A DNA stretch of 25,145 bases from Pusillimonas sp. UBA6240 (GCA_002441445.1 DJWC01000168.1:24652-49796), one strand, 5' to 3'; counted from the first letter of the stretch, positions 1-6,898 are shown. Made by a program: numbers and translations. Notes: generated by a model from the sequence alone, not told the origin.

Positions 1-2
1 AC

Positions 3-449
3 GAGCCCACGACGGCGCTGGACGTTACCGTGCAGGCGCAGATCTTCGATTTGCTGCGCGCCCAGCAGCAGCGGCGCGGCACCGCCATCGTCATGATCAC
101 GCATGACATGGGGGCGGTGTCCGAGATGTCCGACCGCGTGGTGGTCATGTATGGAGGACGCGTGGTCGAGGAAGGCCTGACCAGCGAAATCCTCGAAAGC
201 CCCAAGCATCCCTATACCGTGGGCCTGATCGCCTGTCTGCCCGAGCTGGACCCGGCGCCCAGCCTGGACCGGCCCGATCTGCCCGAGATACCCGGCGTGG
301 TGCCGTCGGTCTGGCAGCGAGGCGTCGGCTGCCCGTTCGCCGACCGCTGTACCAGGGTCATGCCCAAATGCCGGCAGGATTTTCCCCCCGCATTCCAGAC
401 CGGCCCCACGCAAAAAGTGTCGTGTTGGCTATACGAGGAGCAATCATGA
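3..449 (+). CDS. Peptide/nickel ABC transporter ATP-binding protein (DppD/OppD-like), 5' truncated
   Basis: The C-terminal part of an ABC ATPase that energises import of di- or oligopeptides or related compounds at the inner membrane. The window opens inside the Walker B/D-loop (EPTTALD), followed by the switch-histidine segment (ITHDM) and the C-terminal oligopeptide-transporter domain with RVVEEG and HPYTVGL. Walker A and the signature motif lie upstream of the window. Four cysteines near the end are spaced C-x5-C-x6-C-x17-C; in some characterised DppD/OppD proteins equivalent cysteines bind an iron-sulfur cluster. The stop overlaps the next start (ATGA at 446-449), so the two ATPases are translationally coupled and probably form the heterodimer of one transporter. 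The substrate cannot be read from the sequence; the neighbouring amidohydrolase suggests an amide or peptide-like compound. Confidence 0.95.
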   Translation, partial: EPTTALDVTVQAQIFDLLRAQQQRRGTAIVMITHDMGAVSEMSDRVVVMYGGRVVEEGLTSEILESPKHPYTVGLIACLPELDPAPSLDRPDLPEIPGVVPSVWQRGVGCPFADRCTRVMPKCRQDFPPAFQTGPTQKVSCWLYEEQS

Positions 450-1504
450 GCAGCGTGCAAACCGGCGCGCCGCTGTTGTCGGTGCGCGACCTGAAAGTGC
501 ATTTCCGCGTCAAGCGCGGCGGCTGGGGCAAAGAGCCCGCCGTCGTCCATGCCGTCGATGGCGTGTCTTTCGACGTGCAGCGGGGCAGGACCATGGCCAT
601 CGTCGGCGAGTCCGGCTCGGGCAAGACCACCACCGCCTTGTCGGTCATGCGCCTGGCGCCCATCACCCAGGGTTCCATCCATTTCAACGGCGTGGACATC
701 ACCGCGATGGAAGGCGAGGCCTTGCGCAAGCAGCGCCGCCATTTGCAACTGGTGTTCCAGGATCCTTATTCATCGCTCAACCCGCGCCAGCGCGCAGGCG
801 ACATCGTGCGTACGCCTTTGATCCTGATGGGCATAGGCACGCCCGCCGAGCAAAAGGAAAAAGTCAACGAGTTGTTCCGCCTGGTGGGCCTGCGCGAAGA
901 GCAGCAATTGCTGTTTCCGCATCAGTTTTCCGGCGGCCAGCGGCAGCGCCTGAATGTGGCGCGCGCGCTTGCCACCGACCCGCAATTGATCGTCTGCGAT
1001 GAGCCGGTGTCGGCGCTGGATATCGCCATACGCGCGCAGATACTGAATCTGCTGCGCCGCATCCAGCGCGAGCGCGGCCAGTCCTTCCTGTTCATCAGCC
1101 ACGACATGGCGGTGGTCGAGCATATTTGCGACGATATCGCGGTCATGTACCTGGGCCAGGTGGTGGAGCAGGCATCGCGCGAGGCTTTCTTCTCGCGCCC
1201 TTTGCATCCCTACAGCGTGGCGCTGATGTCGGCGGTGCCGACGGTCAGCGGGGGCCGCGAGAAAGCCGCCAACCGCATCAAGTTGACGGGCGACCCGCCC
1301 AGCCCCATCAACCCGCCCTACGGCTGCCGCTTTGCGGGGCGATGTCCGGCGGTGCAGGATTTATGCAGGCAGGAGCCGCCGCGGCTGCGTGAAGTGCTGC
1401 CGGGGCATAAGGTAGCTTGCCACTTTGTGGCGGCGGACGGCAATGACGTGAAAGCGCCCCTGGATGGGCGCCAGGCGTTCGGCATCAAGGAGCAAGCGGC
1501 ATGA
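446..1504 (+). CDS. Peptide/nickel ABC transporter ATP-binding protein (DppF/OppF-like)
   Basis: Second ATPase of the importer, 352 residues, the usual length for DppF/OppF. Visible in order: Walker A GESGSGKT (about 54-61), Q-loop in VFQDPYSSLNPR (Q105), signature SGGQRQR (about 162-168), Walker B LIVCDEP (181-187), switch histidine in ISHDM (H219), then the oligo/dipeptide C-terminal domain. It carries the same C-x5-C-x6-C-x17-C pattern as its partner, beginning in CRFAGRC. The start at 446 is preferred over an in-frame ATG at 368 because 368 lies deep inside the previous gene, while 446 has GAGGAG at 435-440 and an ATGA overlap. The stop overlaps the next start in the same way (1501-1504). 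It should act on the cytoplasmic face with permeases encoded upstream of the window. Confidence 0.96.
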   Translation: MSSVQTGAPLLSVRDLKVHFRVKRGGWGKEPAVVHAVDGVSFDVQRGRTMAIVGESGSGKTTTALSVMRLAPITQGSIHFNGVDITAMEGEALRKQRRHLQLVFQDPYSSLNPRQRAGDIVRTPLILMGIGTPAEQKEKVNELFRLVGLREEQQLLFPHQFSGGQRQRLNVARALATDPQLIVCDEPVSALDIAIRAQILNLLRRIQRERGQSFLFISHDMAVVEHICDDIAVMYLGQVVEQASREAFFSRPLHPYSVALMSAVPTVSGGREKAANRIKLTGDPPSPINPPYGCRFAGRCPAVQDLCRQEPPRLREVLPGHKVACHFVAADGNDVKAPLDGRQAFGIKEQAA

Positions 1505-3174
1505 GCGGGCGAGCATCATCCTCGGCACAGGCATCGGGCATCAGGGTTTTCAAGGCGAAACGGATACTGACCATGAATCCGGCCCAGCCCTTCGCCACGC
1601 ATGTGGCGGTGCGCGACGGGCGCATATTGGCCGTGGGATCGGAGCAGGACGTCGAGGCTTGGGGGCCCGCGCGCGAAGACGATCGCTATGCCGGCCATGT
1701 CTTGATGCCCGGCCTAGTTGAAGGGCACAGCCATTTGTACGAAGGCGTGGTCTGGCGCTATGTCTACGTGGGCTACTACGACAGGCGCGGGCCCGACGGC
1801 ACGGTCTGGCCGGGCTTGAAGTCTTTCGACGGCGTGGTTCAGCGCCTGTCCGAGGCCCTGGGCCGGCTCGGGCCGGATGAGCATCTGGTGGGCTGGGGCT
1901 TCGACCCCATCTATTTCGGCACCGAGCGCATGACTGTGCGCGACCTGGACAAGGTGGCGGATAAGCGCGCGGTAATCGTCATGCATGCCAGCATGCACCT
2001 GATGAACGTCAATAGCTGGACCTTGCGGCAGGCCGGCATCGACCGCGACACCGACATCGAAGGCATTACGCGCTTCGATAATGGCGAACCCACCGGCGAG
2101 CTGCAGGAATTCGCCGCCATGTTCCCGGTGACCCGCATGCTGGGCAACCCCTTGGGGACCTTGGGCCAGAGCGCCGAATGCTTGGATATGTTCGGCAAGG
2201 TGTGCCAGTATGCGGGCGTCACCACCGCCGCCGACCTGCTCAACGACCTGGAACCAGACGGCGTGCGCGAGCTTGCGCGCGTGACGGCCGGCGAGGACTT
2301 TCCAGTGCGCATCGTGCCGGCCGCCTCGGGCATGCTGTTCGGGCGCGATGTGGAAGGCTGCCTGCGCCGCCTGGACGAGCTCAAGCCGCTGAATCACGAC
2401 AAGATGCGATTGGGCCTGGTCAAGCTGGTGGTGGACGGATCCATACAAGGCTTTACCGCGCGCCTGCGCTGGCCAGGGTATTTCAATGGCGCGGCCAATG
2501 GCATCTGGGTCATGCCGCCCGCCGACCTGGCGCCGGTGGTGCAGGCCTACCACCGCGCCGGCATTCACTTGCACATCCACACCAATGGCGACGAGGCCAC
2601 CGCGGTGGCTTTGGACGCGGTCGAGCGGGCGCTGCTGGACCACCCCCGCCCGGATCACCGCCACACTTTGCAGCATTGCCAGATGGCCGACGAAGCGCAG
2701 TTCCGCAAAATGGCTGCGCTGGGCATGTGCGTCAACCTGTTCGCCAATCACATTTTCTATTGGGGCGATGCCCACTACGCAATGACGATGGGCCCCGACC
2801 GCGCCAATCGCATGGACGCTTGCGGAACGGCGCAGCGCCTGGGCGTGCCCTTCGCCATGCATTCCGATGCGCCCATCACCGCCATCGGCCCGCTGTTCAC
2901 CGCTTGGTGCGCGGTGAACCGGCGCACGGCTTCGGGGCGCGTGCTGGGCGCAAGCGAACGCATCAGCGTGCCGGATGCGCTGCGGGCGATCACGCTGGGA
3001 GCCGCCTATACCCTGGGCATGGACGACCGCATCGGCTCCATAGAGGTCGGCAAGTTCGCCGATTTCTGCGTGCTGGAAAGCGATCCGCTGGAGGTTCCGC
3101 CCGAGCAGCTGAAAGATGTGGCGGTCGCCGGCACCGTGATCGGCGGACGGCCTCTGGCCTTGCCGAACGCCTAG
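1501..3174 (+). CDS. Amidohydrolase family 3 protein (YtcJ-like metal-dependent hydrolase)
   Basis: A 557-residue cytoplasmic hydrolase, the usual size of the Amidohydrolase_3/YtcJ group. The N-terminal composite beta-sandwich contains AVRDGRILAVG; the barrel then starts with GLVEGHSH (metal histidines about 76 and 78), followed by a lysine in LVKLVVDGS that could be the bridging ligand, HIHTNGDEA (about 358-366), LQHCQ (H392) and HSDAP (H454, D456). The C-terminus has the family signature GSIEVGKFADF. These support a mono- or binuclear metal centre acting on an amide, carbamate or similar bond; the substrate is unknown. Translation is coupled to the ABC ATPase by an ATGA overlap, with AAGGAG at 1487-1492. 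The context suggests it processes what the transporter brings in, and the CobW-type GTPase just downstream may help load its metal. Confidence 0.93.
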   Translation: MSGRASSSAQASGIRVFKAKRILTMNPAQPFATHVAVRDGRILAVGSEQDVEAWGPAREDDRYAGHVLMPGLVEGHSHLYEGVVWRYVYVGYYDRRGPDGTVWPGLKSFDGVVQRLSEALGRLGPDEHLVGWGFDPIYFGTERMTVRDLDKVADKRAVIVMHASMHLMNVNSWTLRQAGIDRDTDIEGITRFDNGEPTGELQEFAAMFPVTRMLGNPLGTLGQSAECLDMFGKVCQYAGVTTAADLLNDLEPDGVRELARVTAGEDFPVRIVPAASGMLFGRDVEGCLRRLDELKPLNHDKMRLGLVKLVVDGSIQGFTARLRWPGYFNGAANGIWVMPPADLAPVVQAYHRAGIHLHIHTNGDEATAVALDAVERALLDHPRPDHRHTLQHCQMADEAQFRKMAALGMCVNLFANHIFYWGDAHYAMTMGPDRANRMDACGTAQRLGVPFAMHSDAPITAIGPLFTAWCAVNRRTASGRVLGASERISVPDALRAITLGAAYTLGMDDRIGSIEVGKFADFCVLESDPLEVPPEQLKDVAVAGTVIGGRPLALPNA

Positions 3175-3196
3175 GGCCCGCTGACGCTGAAAGAGC

Positions 3197-4225
3197 ATGC
3201 GCATGAACATGCCGGCGCGCATTCCGCTGACCGTATTGGGAGGCTTCCTGGGGGCGGGCAAGACCACGCTGCTCAATCACCTGCTGAATACCAGCGCCGG
3301 CAGGCGGGTTGCGGTGCTGGTCAATGACTTCGGCCCCATCAACGTGGATGCGCGCCTGATCGCCCGCCATGATGGCGACACCATCAGTCTGACCAATGGC
3401 TGTGTGTGCTGTTCCATCGGCTCGGGCTTGGACGCCGCCCTGATCCGTGTGTTGAACCGCGACCCGGCGCCCGAATGGATAGTGATAGAAGCCAGCGGCG
3501 TGTCGGATCCGGGCCGTATCGCCCAAGTGGGCATGTCGGATCCGCTGCTGCAGCTCGAGGGCGTGGTGGTCCTGGTGGATTCGGAACAGATTCTGAATCA
3601 CGCCGATGGCGCCTTGCTATCGGATACGGTCGCGCGGCAGATGGACGCAGCGGATCTGCTGGTGCTGAATAAAAGGGATTTGCTGCCGGACGACAGGATG
3701 GACTTGCTCCGCAACGAGCTGACGCGCCGCTACGGCGATGTACCGATGCTGGAAACCGCCTACGGCAAAGTGGCGCTGGATGCGCTGATGGGGCCGGGCC
3801 GCTTGCACAAGACCGCGGAGCGGTTTCGCCGTCATCAGCAGCATCACCATCACGGCCATGCGCCCCACCATGACGGCGCAGCGGCCGGGCGGCAGGGCGA
3901 GGCTGGCGGGGATCCGGATCATCCTTTCGAAAGCGGCAGCTGGTCCTGCCCGGGCGTCTTGTCCGCGGACGGGCTGGTCAAGGCGCTCAAGCGGCTGCCG
4001 CGGTCGGTCATTCGCGTCAAGGGCTGGGTCAGGACCGACCGGCATGGCCCCGTGATCGTCCACTTCGCCGGCCGGCGGGTGCGTTTCGAACTGCTTGCGG
4101 GCCTGGACGCGGACTTCGGCGCCGGGGCCGATAACCAGCTCGTCTATATCGGCTTGCGCGGCGAAGCGCTGGACGCCGCGATGGCTGCGGCGCTGTCACC
4201 CCTTATTGGCCGGGAGCAAGGCTAG
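3197..4225 (+). CDS. CobW/COG0523-family GTPase, putative metal chaperone
   Basis: A 342-residue G3E GTPase. The Walker A segment GGFLGAGKTT lies at about 15-24, the CxCC metal-binding motif in TNGCVCCSIG (C69, C71, C72), ASGVSDP at 99-105, the base-recognition motif NKRD at about 158-161, a histidine-rich linker at about 213-225 (HHHHGH and neighbours), and a C-terminal CobW_C domain. Family members hand zinc, cobalt or other metals to client enzymes using GTP. It follows the amidohydrolase by 22 bases, so co-transcription is likely and that metalloenzyme is the obvious client; this is inference. Three ATGs occur at 3197, 3203 and 3209. AAAGAG at about 3189-3194 is better spaced for 3203, so the protein may be two residues shorter. 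It is not convincingly CobW of cobalamin synthesis, since no cobalamin genes are nearby. Confidence 0.92.
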   Translation: MRMNMPARIPLTVLGGFLGAGKTTLLNHLLNTSAGRRVAVLVNDFGPINVDARLIARHDGDTISLTNGCVCCSIGSGLDAALIRVLNRDPAPEWIVIEASGVSDPGRIAQVGMSDPLLQLEGVVVLVDSEQILNHADGALLSDTVARQMDAADLLVLNKRDLLPDDRMDLLRNELTRRYGDVPMLETAYGKVALDALMGPGRLHKTAERFRRHQQHHHHGHAPHHDGAAAGRQGEAGGDPDHPFESGSWSCPGVLSADGLVKALKRLPRSVIRVKGWVRTDRHGPVIVHFAGRRVRFELLAGLDADFGAGADNQLVYIGLRGEALDAAMAAALSPLIGREQG

Positions 4226-4230
4226 GGCGC

Positions 4231-4264
4231 TACGCCTACTGGCTTTCCCCTTTGCTTAGGCGTA
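4231..4264. repeat. 8-bp inverted repeat in the leader of the TerC-family gene
   Basis: TACGCCTA at 4231-4238 and its perfect complement TAGGCGTA at 4257-4264 flank an 18-base pyrimidine-rich loop. It begins 5 bases after the CobW stop and lies about 150 bases before the TerC-family start. It could be an RNA hairpin (weak attenuation) or an operator. No run of T follows, so a standard intrinsic terminator is unlikely. Confidence 0.5.
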
Positions 4265-4291
4265 CGATATGGGTATATATATCGTAATACG
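4263..4291. promoter_or_regulatory. AT-rich palindromic cluster, candidate operator/promoter of the TerC-family gene
   Basis: TACGATAT (4263-4270) is the exact complement of ATATCGTA (4279-4286). The second arm overlaps another small palindrome, ATCGT-AAT-ACGAT (4281-4293). The block is rich in A and T within a GC-rich neighbourhood and precedes the TerC-family gene. This is the look of a repressor site over a promoter; no regulator can be named. Confidence 0.4.
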
Positions 4292-4411
4292 ATCTATATT
4301 CACGATGGCATCTCGTTGCCACGGCATGCTCCGGCTCGATTCATGAAAGGCCGGCCGCTTATCGCCGCCAGGCCGAGGCATGCCGTATATAAAGTACCAA
4401 TGGGGGTGGAC

Positions 4412-5128
4412 ATGGCTGAATTCTTTGTGAACTTGAGCTGGGCGGCGGTATTCCAGATCGTCCTGGTGGACGTGCTGCTGGGCGGGGACAATGCAGTGGT
4501 CATTGCGCTGGCTTGCCGCAATTTGCCGGAGAACCGGCGCATGCAGGCGATTTTGTGGGGCACGGGCGGGGCCATTGCCTTGCGCGTGGTGCTGATCGCT
4601 TTCGCGCTGGCGCTACTGGTCCTGCCGCTGGTGAAGATCGTCGGCGGTCTGCTGCTGTTATGGATAGGCATCAAATTGATGGCGCCCGAGGAAGAGGGCC
4701 AGGATATACGCAGCAGCAGCTCATTGCTGGCCGCCATCAAGACGATCATTCTGGCCGACTTCGTCATGAGCCTGGACAATGTGGTGGCCATTGCCGGGGT
4801 AGCCCAGAGCGCGCACGCCGATCATCAGATCATGTTGATCATATTCGGCTTGCTGGTCAGCGTGCCCATCATTATCTGGGGCAGCACCGTGCTGCTCAAG
4901 CTGCTGGACCGCTTCCCCCTGATCGTCACGGGCGGCGCCGGGCTGCTGGGCTGGATCGCCGGCGGCATGCTGGTCAGCGATGTCATGGTGCAGCAGCAAT
5001 TCGGCGAAATCAGCGGCACGGCCAAGCTGGCTGTCGAAGCGGCCGGGGCGCTGGTGGTGATCGTCGTCGGGTATTGGTTGGCGGCGCGCCGCGGCCTGGG
5101 CCATTCCGTGGAACGGGAATCAGTCTGA
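4412..5128 (+). CDS. TerC/YjbE-family integral membrane protein
   Basis: A 238-residue inner-membrane protein with about seven hydrophobic segments. It contains the two paired acidic motifs of the TerC family, LGGDNA (about 23-28) and SLDNV (about 120-124), each in a membrane helix, and the loop GIKLMAPEEEG. Family members are linked to metal-ion (often manganese) efflux or to loading of exported metalloproteins; the ion is not known here. The start at 4412 (MAEFF) fits the family N-terminus and has a G-rich ribosome-binding stretch at 4402-4406. In-frame starts at 4400 and 4316 would add residues without hydrophobic character. The 3' end overlaps the convergent minus-strand gene by 9 bases (5120-5128). 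The palindromes upstream suggest its own regulated promoter, separate from the cobW operon. Confidence 0.9.
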   Translation: MAEFFVNLSWAAVFQIVLVDVLLGGDNAVVIALACRNLPENRRMQAILWGTGGAIALRVVLIAFALALLVLPLVKIVGGLLLLWIGIKLMAPEEEGQDIRSSSSLLAAIKTIILADFVMSLDNVVAIAGVAQSAHADHQIMLIIFGLLVSVPIIIWGSTVLLKLLDRFPLIVTGGAGLLGWIAGGMLVSDVMVQQQFGEISGTAKLAVEAAGALVVIVVGYWLAARRGLGHSVERESV

Positions 5129-5380
5129 TTTACGTCCGCTCCGGTTGTCCACCGGCGGCGCTCCCGGCGTGGCGCGCCCGGGGTCCGCGGCGTCCGCGGG
5201 ATCGATCCCCGGCGGGATGTTGATATTGGTCGTCGGCGAATTCGGGTCCACCGGCGCATTCATGAGAGACCGCTGATCGCCGTGAATGGATTCCTTCTTC
5301 CTTTCCTTGTCGCGGGGCGTGGTTTCCTTCCGGAAGGATTCTTTCATAACGTCGGTGTCGGGCGGGTTTTGTCTGGGCAT
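5120..5380 (-). CDS. Small hydrophilic hypothetical protein (86 aa)
   Basis: I do not recognise this protein. It is 86 residues, has no hydrophobic segment, and splits into a charged half (KESFRKETTPRDKERKKES) and a Pro/Asp/Asn-rich tail (PNSPTTNINIPPGIDP), so it is probably disordered. The start is well supported: a perfect AGGAGG (complement of 5387-5392) sits 6 bases before the ATG at 5378-5380, although the frame stays open further upstream. The gene converges on the TerC-family gene and overlaps its end by 9 bases. No cysteines, signal peptide or domain are visible. The strong ribosome-binding site and compact overlap argue for a real gene; function is unknown. Confidence 0.7.
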   Translation of the reverse strand: MPRQNPPDTDVMKESFRKETTPRDKERKKESIHGDQRSLMNAPVDPNSPTTNINIPPGIDPADAADPGRATPGAPPVDNRSGRKSD

Positions 5381-5514
5381 GGGGCGCCTCCTGAATGTGA
5401 GGCGGCGGGAAGCCGCCGGCCTGCGCTGCGCCATGCAGCAAGCGGCATACCGGTGCCTGCGCGGCGTATGCCGGGGCCTGTGTAGCGGGCGGGCCGGGTT
5501 GCCCGCGCGCGGAT

Positions 5515-5544
5515 GTGTTGCGAGCGGGGTGGCTGGGCTACAAT
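5515..5544 (+). promoter_or_regulatory. Candidate sigma-70 promoter
   Basis: A TACAAT -10 hexamer at 5539-5544 is preceded by GTGTTG at 5515-5520 (18-base spacer) or TTGCGA at 5518-5523 (15-base spacer). Transcription would begin near 5551, almost at the A of the ATG at 5552. It may serve the micro-ORF and the hexapeptide-repeat gene further down. Confidence 0.4.
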
Positions 5545-5551
5545 CCGCCTT

Positions 5552-5695
5552 ATGTCGAACCCCGTGGCGAAATTCCCGCCGCCGCCTGAACGACTGCCTG
5601 CACAGGTGGTATGTTTCCTGTCGGCGCGCCCATTGTTCCTGGCTTCCCAGGAGGCCGCCTTGCGTTCGGCATTTGCGCGCGCCAAGCCTGGTTAG
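5552..5695 (+). CDS. Possible leaderless micro-ORF (47 aa)
   Basis: The frame starts MSNPVAKFPPPPERLPAQVV and ends in a TAG at 5693-5695. There is no ribosome-binding site, but the TACAAT -10 element ends only 7 bases before the ATG, which would give a leaderless transcript. The middle (VVCFLSARPLFLA) is moderately hydrophobic. I recognise no family. It could equally be untranslated leader of the gene at 5808; confidence is low. Confidence 0.25.
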   Translation: MSNPVAKFPPPPERLPAQVVCFLSARPLFLASQEAALRSAFARAKPG

Positions 5696-5711
5696 GCCCT
5701 CCCCATCAATG

Positions 5712-5748
5712 CGCGGATTGGCACAATCCGCGGCTCCATTCCGGAATG
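5712..5748. repeat. Hairpin plus perfect 12-bp palindrome before the repeat-protein gene
   Basis: CGCGGATT (5712-5719) and AATCCGCG (5725-5732) form an 8-bp stem around GGCAC, with no T-run after it. Four bases later CATTCCGGAATG (5737-5748) is a perfect palindrome. Both lie 60-100 bases upstream of the hexapeptide-repeat gene and could be operator sites or leader structure. Confidence 0.45.
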
Positions 5749-5807
5749 TTCCACCACCTCCATGGCGCGGCCAGGCGCCAGGCGAGACATCGTCGAGTGT
5801 GCGCACC

Positions 5808-6692
5808 ATGCAACTTACCAAAAAATTCGTGAAGGCCAAGAACCCCTGCGCTTCCGGCTACCGCTGGTTCCTGCGCGACTGCAACGGGCAGGGGGATTAT
5901 CAGGAAATCCTGGACGCGCTGGTCGCGGACAACCGCATCGACGACGCCTGCTGGCTGCTGGACCAGTTCGGGCCCACCGATATGGTGTTGGCCGTCGACT
6001 GCATCGATGCGGACGCCGTGGTGTTTTCGGGGACATTGCAGGTGCGCCAGGATATCCACGTGCATAGCGTGCTGCGCGCAGGCGGGGCGATACGCGCCGG
6101 CGCGGGCATCAGGGCGGACGGGGAGATCGTGGCCGGGGGCGCCCTGGAAACGAAAGGCGGCGTGGTCTGCGGCGGCGCCATCCGCGTCGGCGGGGACATG
6201 AAAGCCGAATGGGGCATACAAGCCGGGACGCGGCTGGAAGCGGGCGGGAGCCTGCGCGCGCAATGGGACATCTGCGCCGGGCAAAGCGTGCTGGTCGAGG
6301 GCGACATCCGCGGGGGGCAGAGCCTGACCGCGGGCGGTTCCATCCACTGCCGGCAAGGCATCAAGGTGGGCGGCACGATCCAGGCGGGCCATGACATAGA
6401 AGCGGCGCGCGGCATCCAGGCCGGCGCCTGCATCATCGCCGGCAACCACCTGGAAGCGGGCTGGGGCATGCATGCCGGCGGCGATATCTCGGCCGATGGC
6501 GCCATCAAGGCCGGCGAGGGGCTGGTCGCGGCCGGACTCATCACGCCCGGCAGCGGCCATGGCGTCTATGCCGGCTTGAAAGTGCGGCTGGATGCCTGGC
6601 GCGATGCCGCGAGGGTCGTGGCCAGTGTGCGGCCCGAAGCGCTGATCAGCGGGTACTGGGACGCCGAAAGCGCTTGCGCGGGGCCGGCCTGA
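5808..6692 (+). CDS. Hexapeptide-repeat beta-helix-like protein of unknown function
   Basis: A 294-residue protein with a short N-terminal domain (1 to about 66, containing CASGYRWFLRDC and DDACWLLDQFGPTD). From about 67-73 to 246 the chain can be cut into 29-30 consecutive six-residue units with no insertion. The fifth position is nearly always I, L, V or M and the first is usually A or V, for example AGGAIR, AGAGIR, VGGDMK, AGTRLE. Such strict periodicity predicts a solenoid (beta-helix), reminiscent of bactofilins or hexapeptide-repeat proteins, but the consensus does not exactly match the acyltransferase hexapeptide. A 48-residue tail follows. There is no signal peptide or membrane helix, so it is probably cytoplasmic. 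The start at ATG 5808 is where coding composition begins; its ribosome-binding site is weak. I cannot assign a function; a scaffold or polymer-forming role is speculation. Confidence 0.82.
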   Translation: MQLTKKFVKAKNPCASGYRWFLRDCNGQGDYQEILDALVADNRIDDACWLLDQFGPTDMVLAVDCIDADAVVFSGTLQVRQDIHVHSVLRAGGAIRAGAGIRADGEIVAGGALETKGGVVCGGAIRVGGDMKAEWGIQAGTRLEAGGSLRAQWDICAGQSVLVEGDIRGGQSLTAGGSIHCRQGIKVGGTIQAGHDIEAARGIQAGACIIAGNHLEAGWGMHAGGDISADGAIKAGEGLVAAGLITPGSGHGVYAGLKVRLDAWRDAARVVASVRPEALISGYWDAESACAGPA

Positions 6693-6898
6693 GCGGCGGC
6701 CTCGGCCCGGCGCCGCGCACCGGCGGCGATGCGTTTCCATAACTTGTCATGGACAGGCAGCAGAACGACGTTGCAGATGGGCTCCAGGACGGCCGCCACG
6801 CCGCCCATCGCCACCGAGCCGGTGCATACGAACATAACGAGGAAGGCCACAGTCATGTGCAGGGCCACTTGGCTGGTTTTCTGGGCGAGGAACAACAT
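6566..6898 (-). CDS. DUF2061-like small membrane protein with extended C-terminus
   Basis: A 110-residue protein. Residues 1 to about 57 have the DUF2061 look: an amphipathic start (FLAQKTSQVALHMTVAF), one hydrophobic helix (VAFLVMFVCTGSVAMGG), then LEPICNVV and a short HDKLWKRI segment. The role of the family is unknown. The start at 6896-6898 is chosen because GGAG lies about 8-9 bases upstream and it matches the family N-terminus; an in-frame GTG/ATG further up (to 6952) would add a poorly conserved stretch. The frame does not stop after the usual domain but runs another 50 residues, of which the last 127 bases are antisense to the end of the hexapeptide-repeat gene. A near-perfect Fur site lies about 40 bases upstream, suggesting iron control. 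Confidence 0.68.
   Translation of the reverse strand: MLFLAQKTSQVALHMTVAFLVMFVCTGSVAMGGVAAVLEPICNVVLLPVHDKLWKRIAAGARRRAEAAAQAGPAQALSASQYPLISASGRTLATTLAASRQASSRTFKPA

Larger units (their letters stand above)
5381..5807. other. Intergenic region with promoter-like element, micro-ORF and two palindromes
   Basis: This 427-base stretch separates the divergent 86-aa gene and the hexapeptide-repeat gene. It holds the AGGAGG of the minus-strand gene, a GGGCTACAAT promoter-like element at 5535-5544, a 47-codon open frame at 5552-5695, a hairpin at 5712-5732 and a 12-bp perfect palindrome at 5737-5748. No known protein or RNA family is recognisable. A long frame open across the region from 5286 is not convincing coding sequence: its composition is Arg/Cys-rich out-of-frame sequence until the real start at 5808. 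Confidence 0.6.

Noticed and set aside
2178..3206. 342-aa plus-strand frame inside the amidohydrolase gene
   Set aside because: Out-of-frame translation dominated by Arg, Ala, Gly and His, fully covered by the well-supported gene in the other phase.
1714..3276. Long minus-strand open frame opposite the amidohydrolase gene
   Set aside because: Its translation is His/Gln/Arg-rich with no domain, and the plus strand here encodes a clear amidohydrolase; it is a GC-rich shadow frame.
4226..4411. Possible yybP-ykoY manganese riboswitch before the TerC-family gene
   Set aside because: TerC-type genes often carry it, but I could not find the conserved GGGGAGTA-type loop paired with the second loop; only unrelated inverted repeats are present.
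5712..5732. Intrinsic terminator
   Set aside because: The 8-bp stem is good but is followed by GCTCC, not a T-run.
5286..5807. N-terminal extension of the hexapeptide-repeat protein to 5286
   Set aside because: The extension is Arg/Cys/Pro-rich, lacks a ribosome-binding site and crosses the divergent 86-aa gene; coding character begins at 5808.
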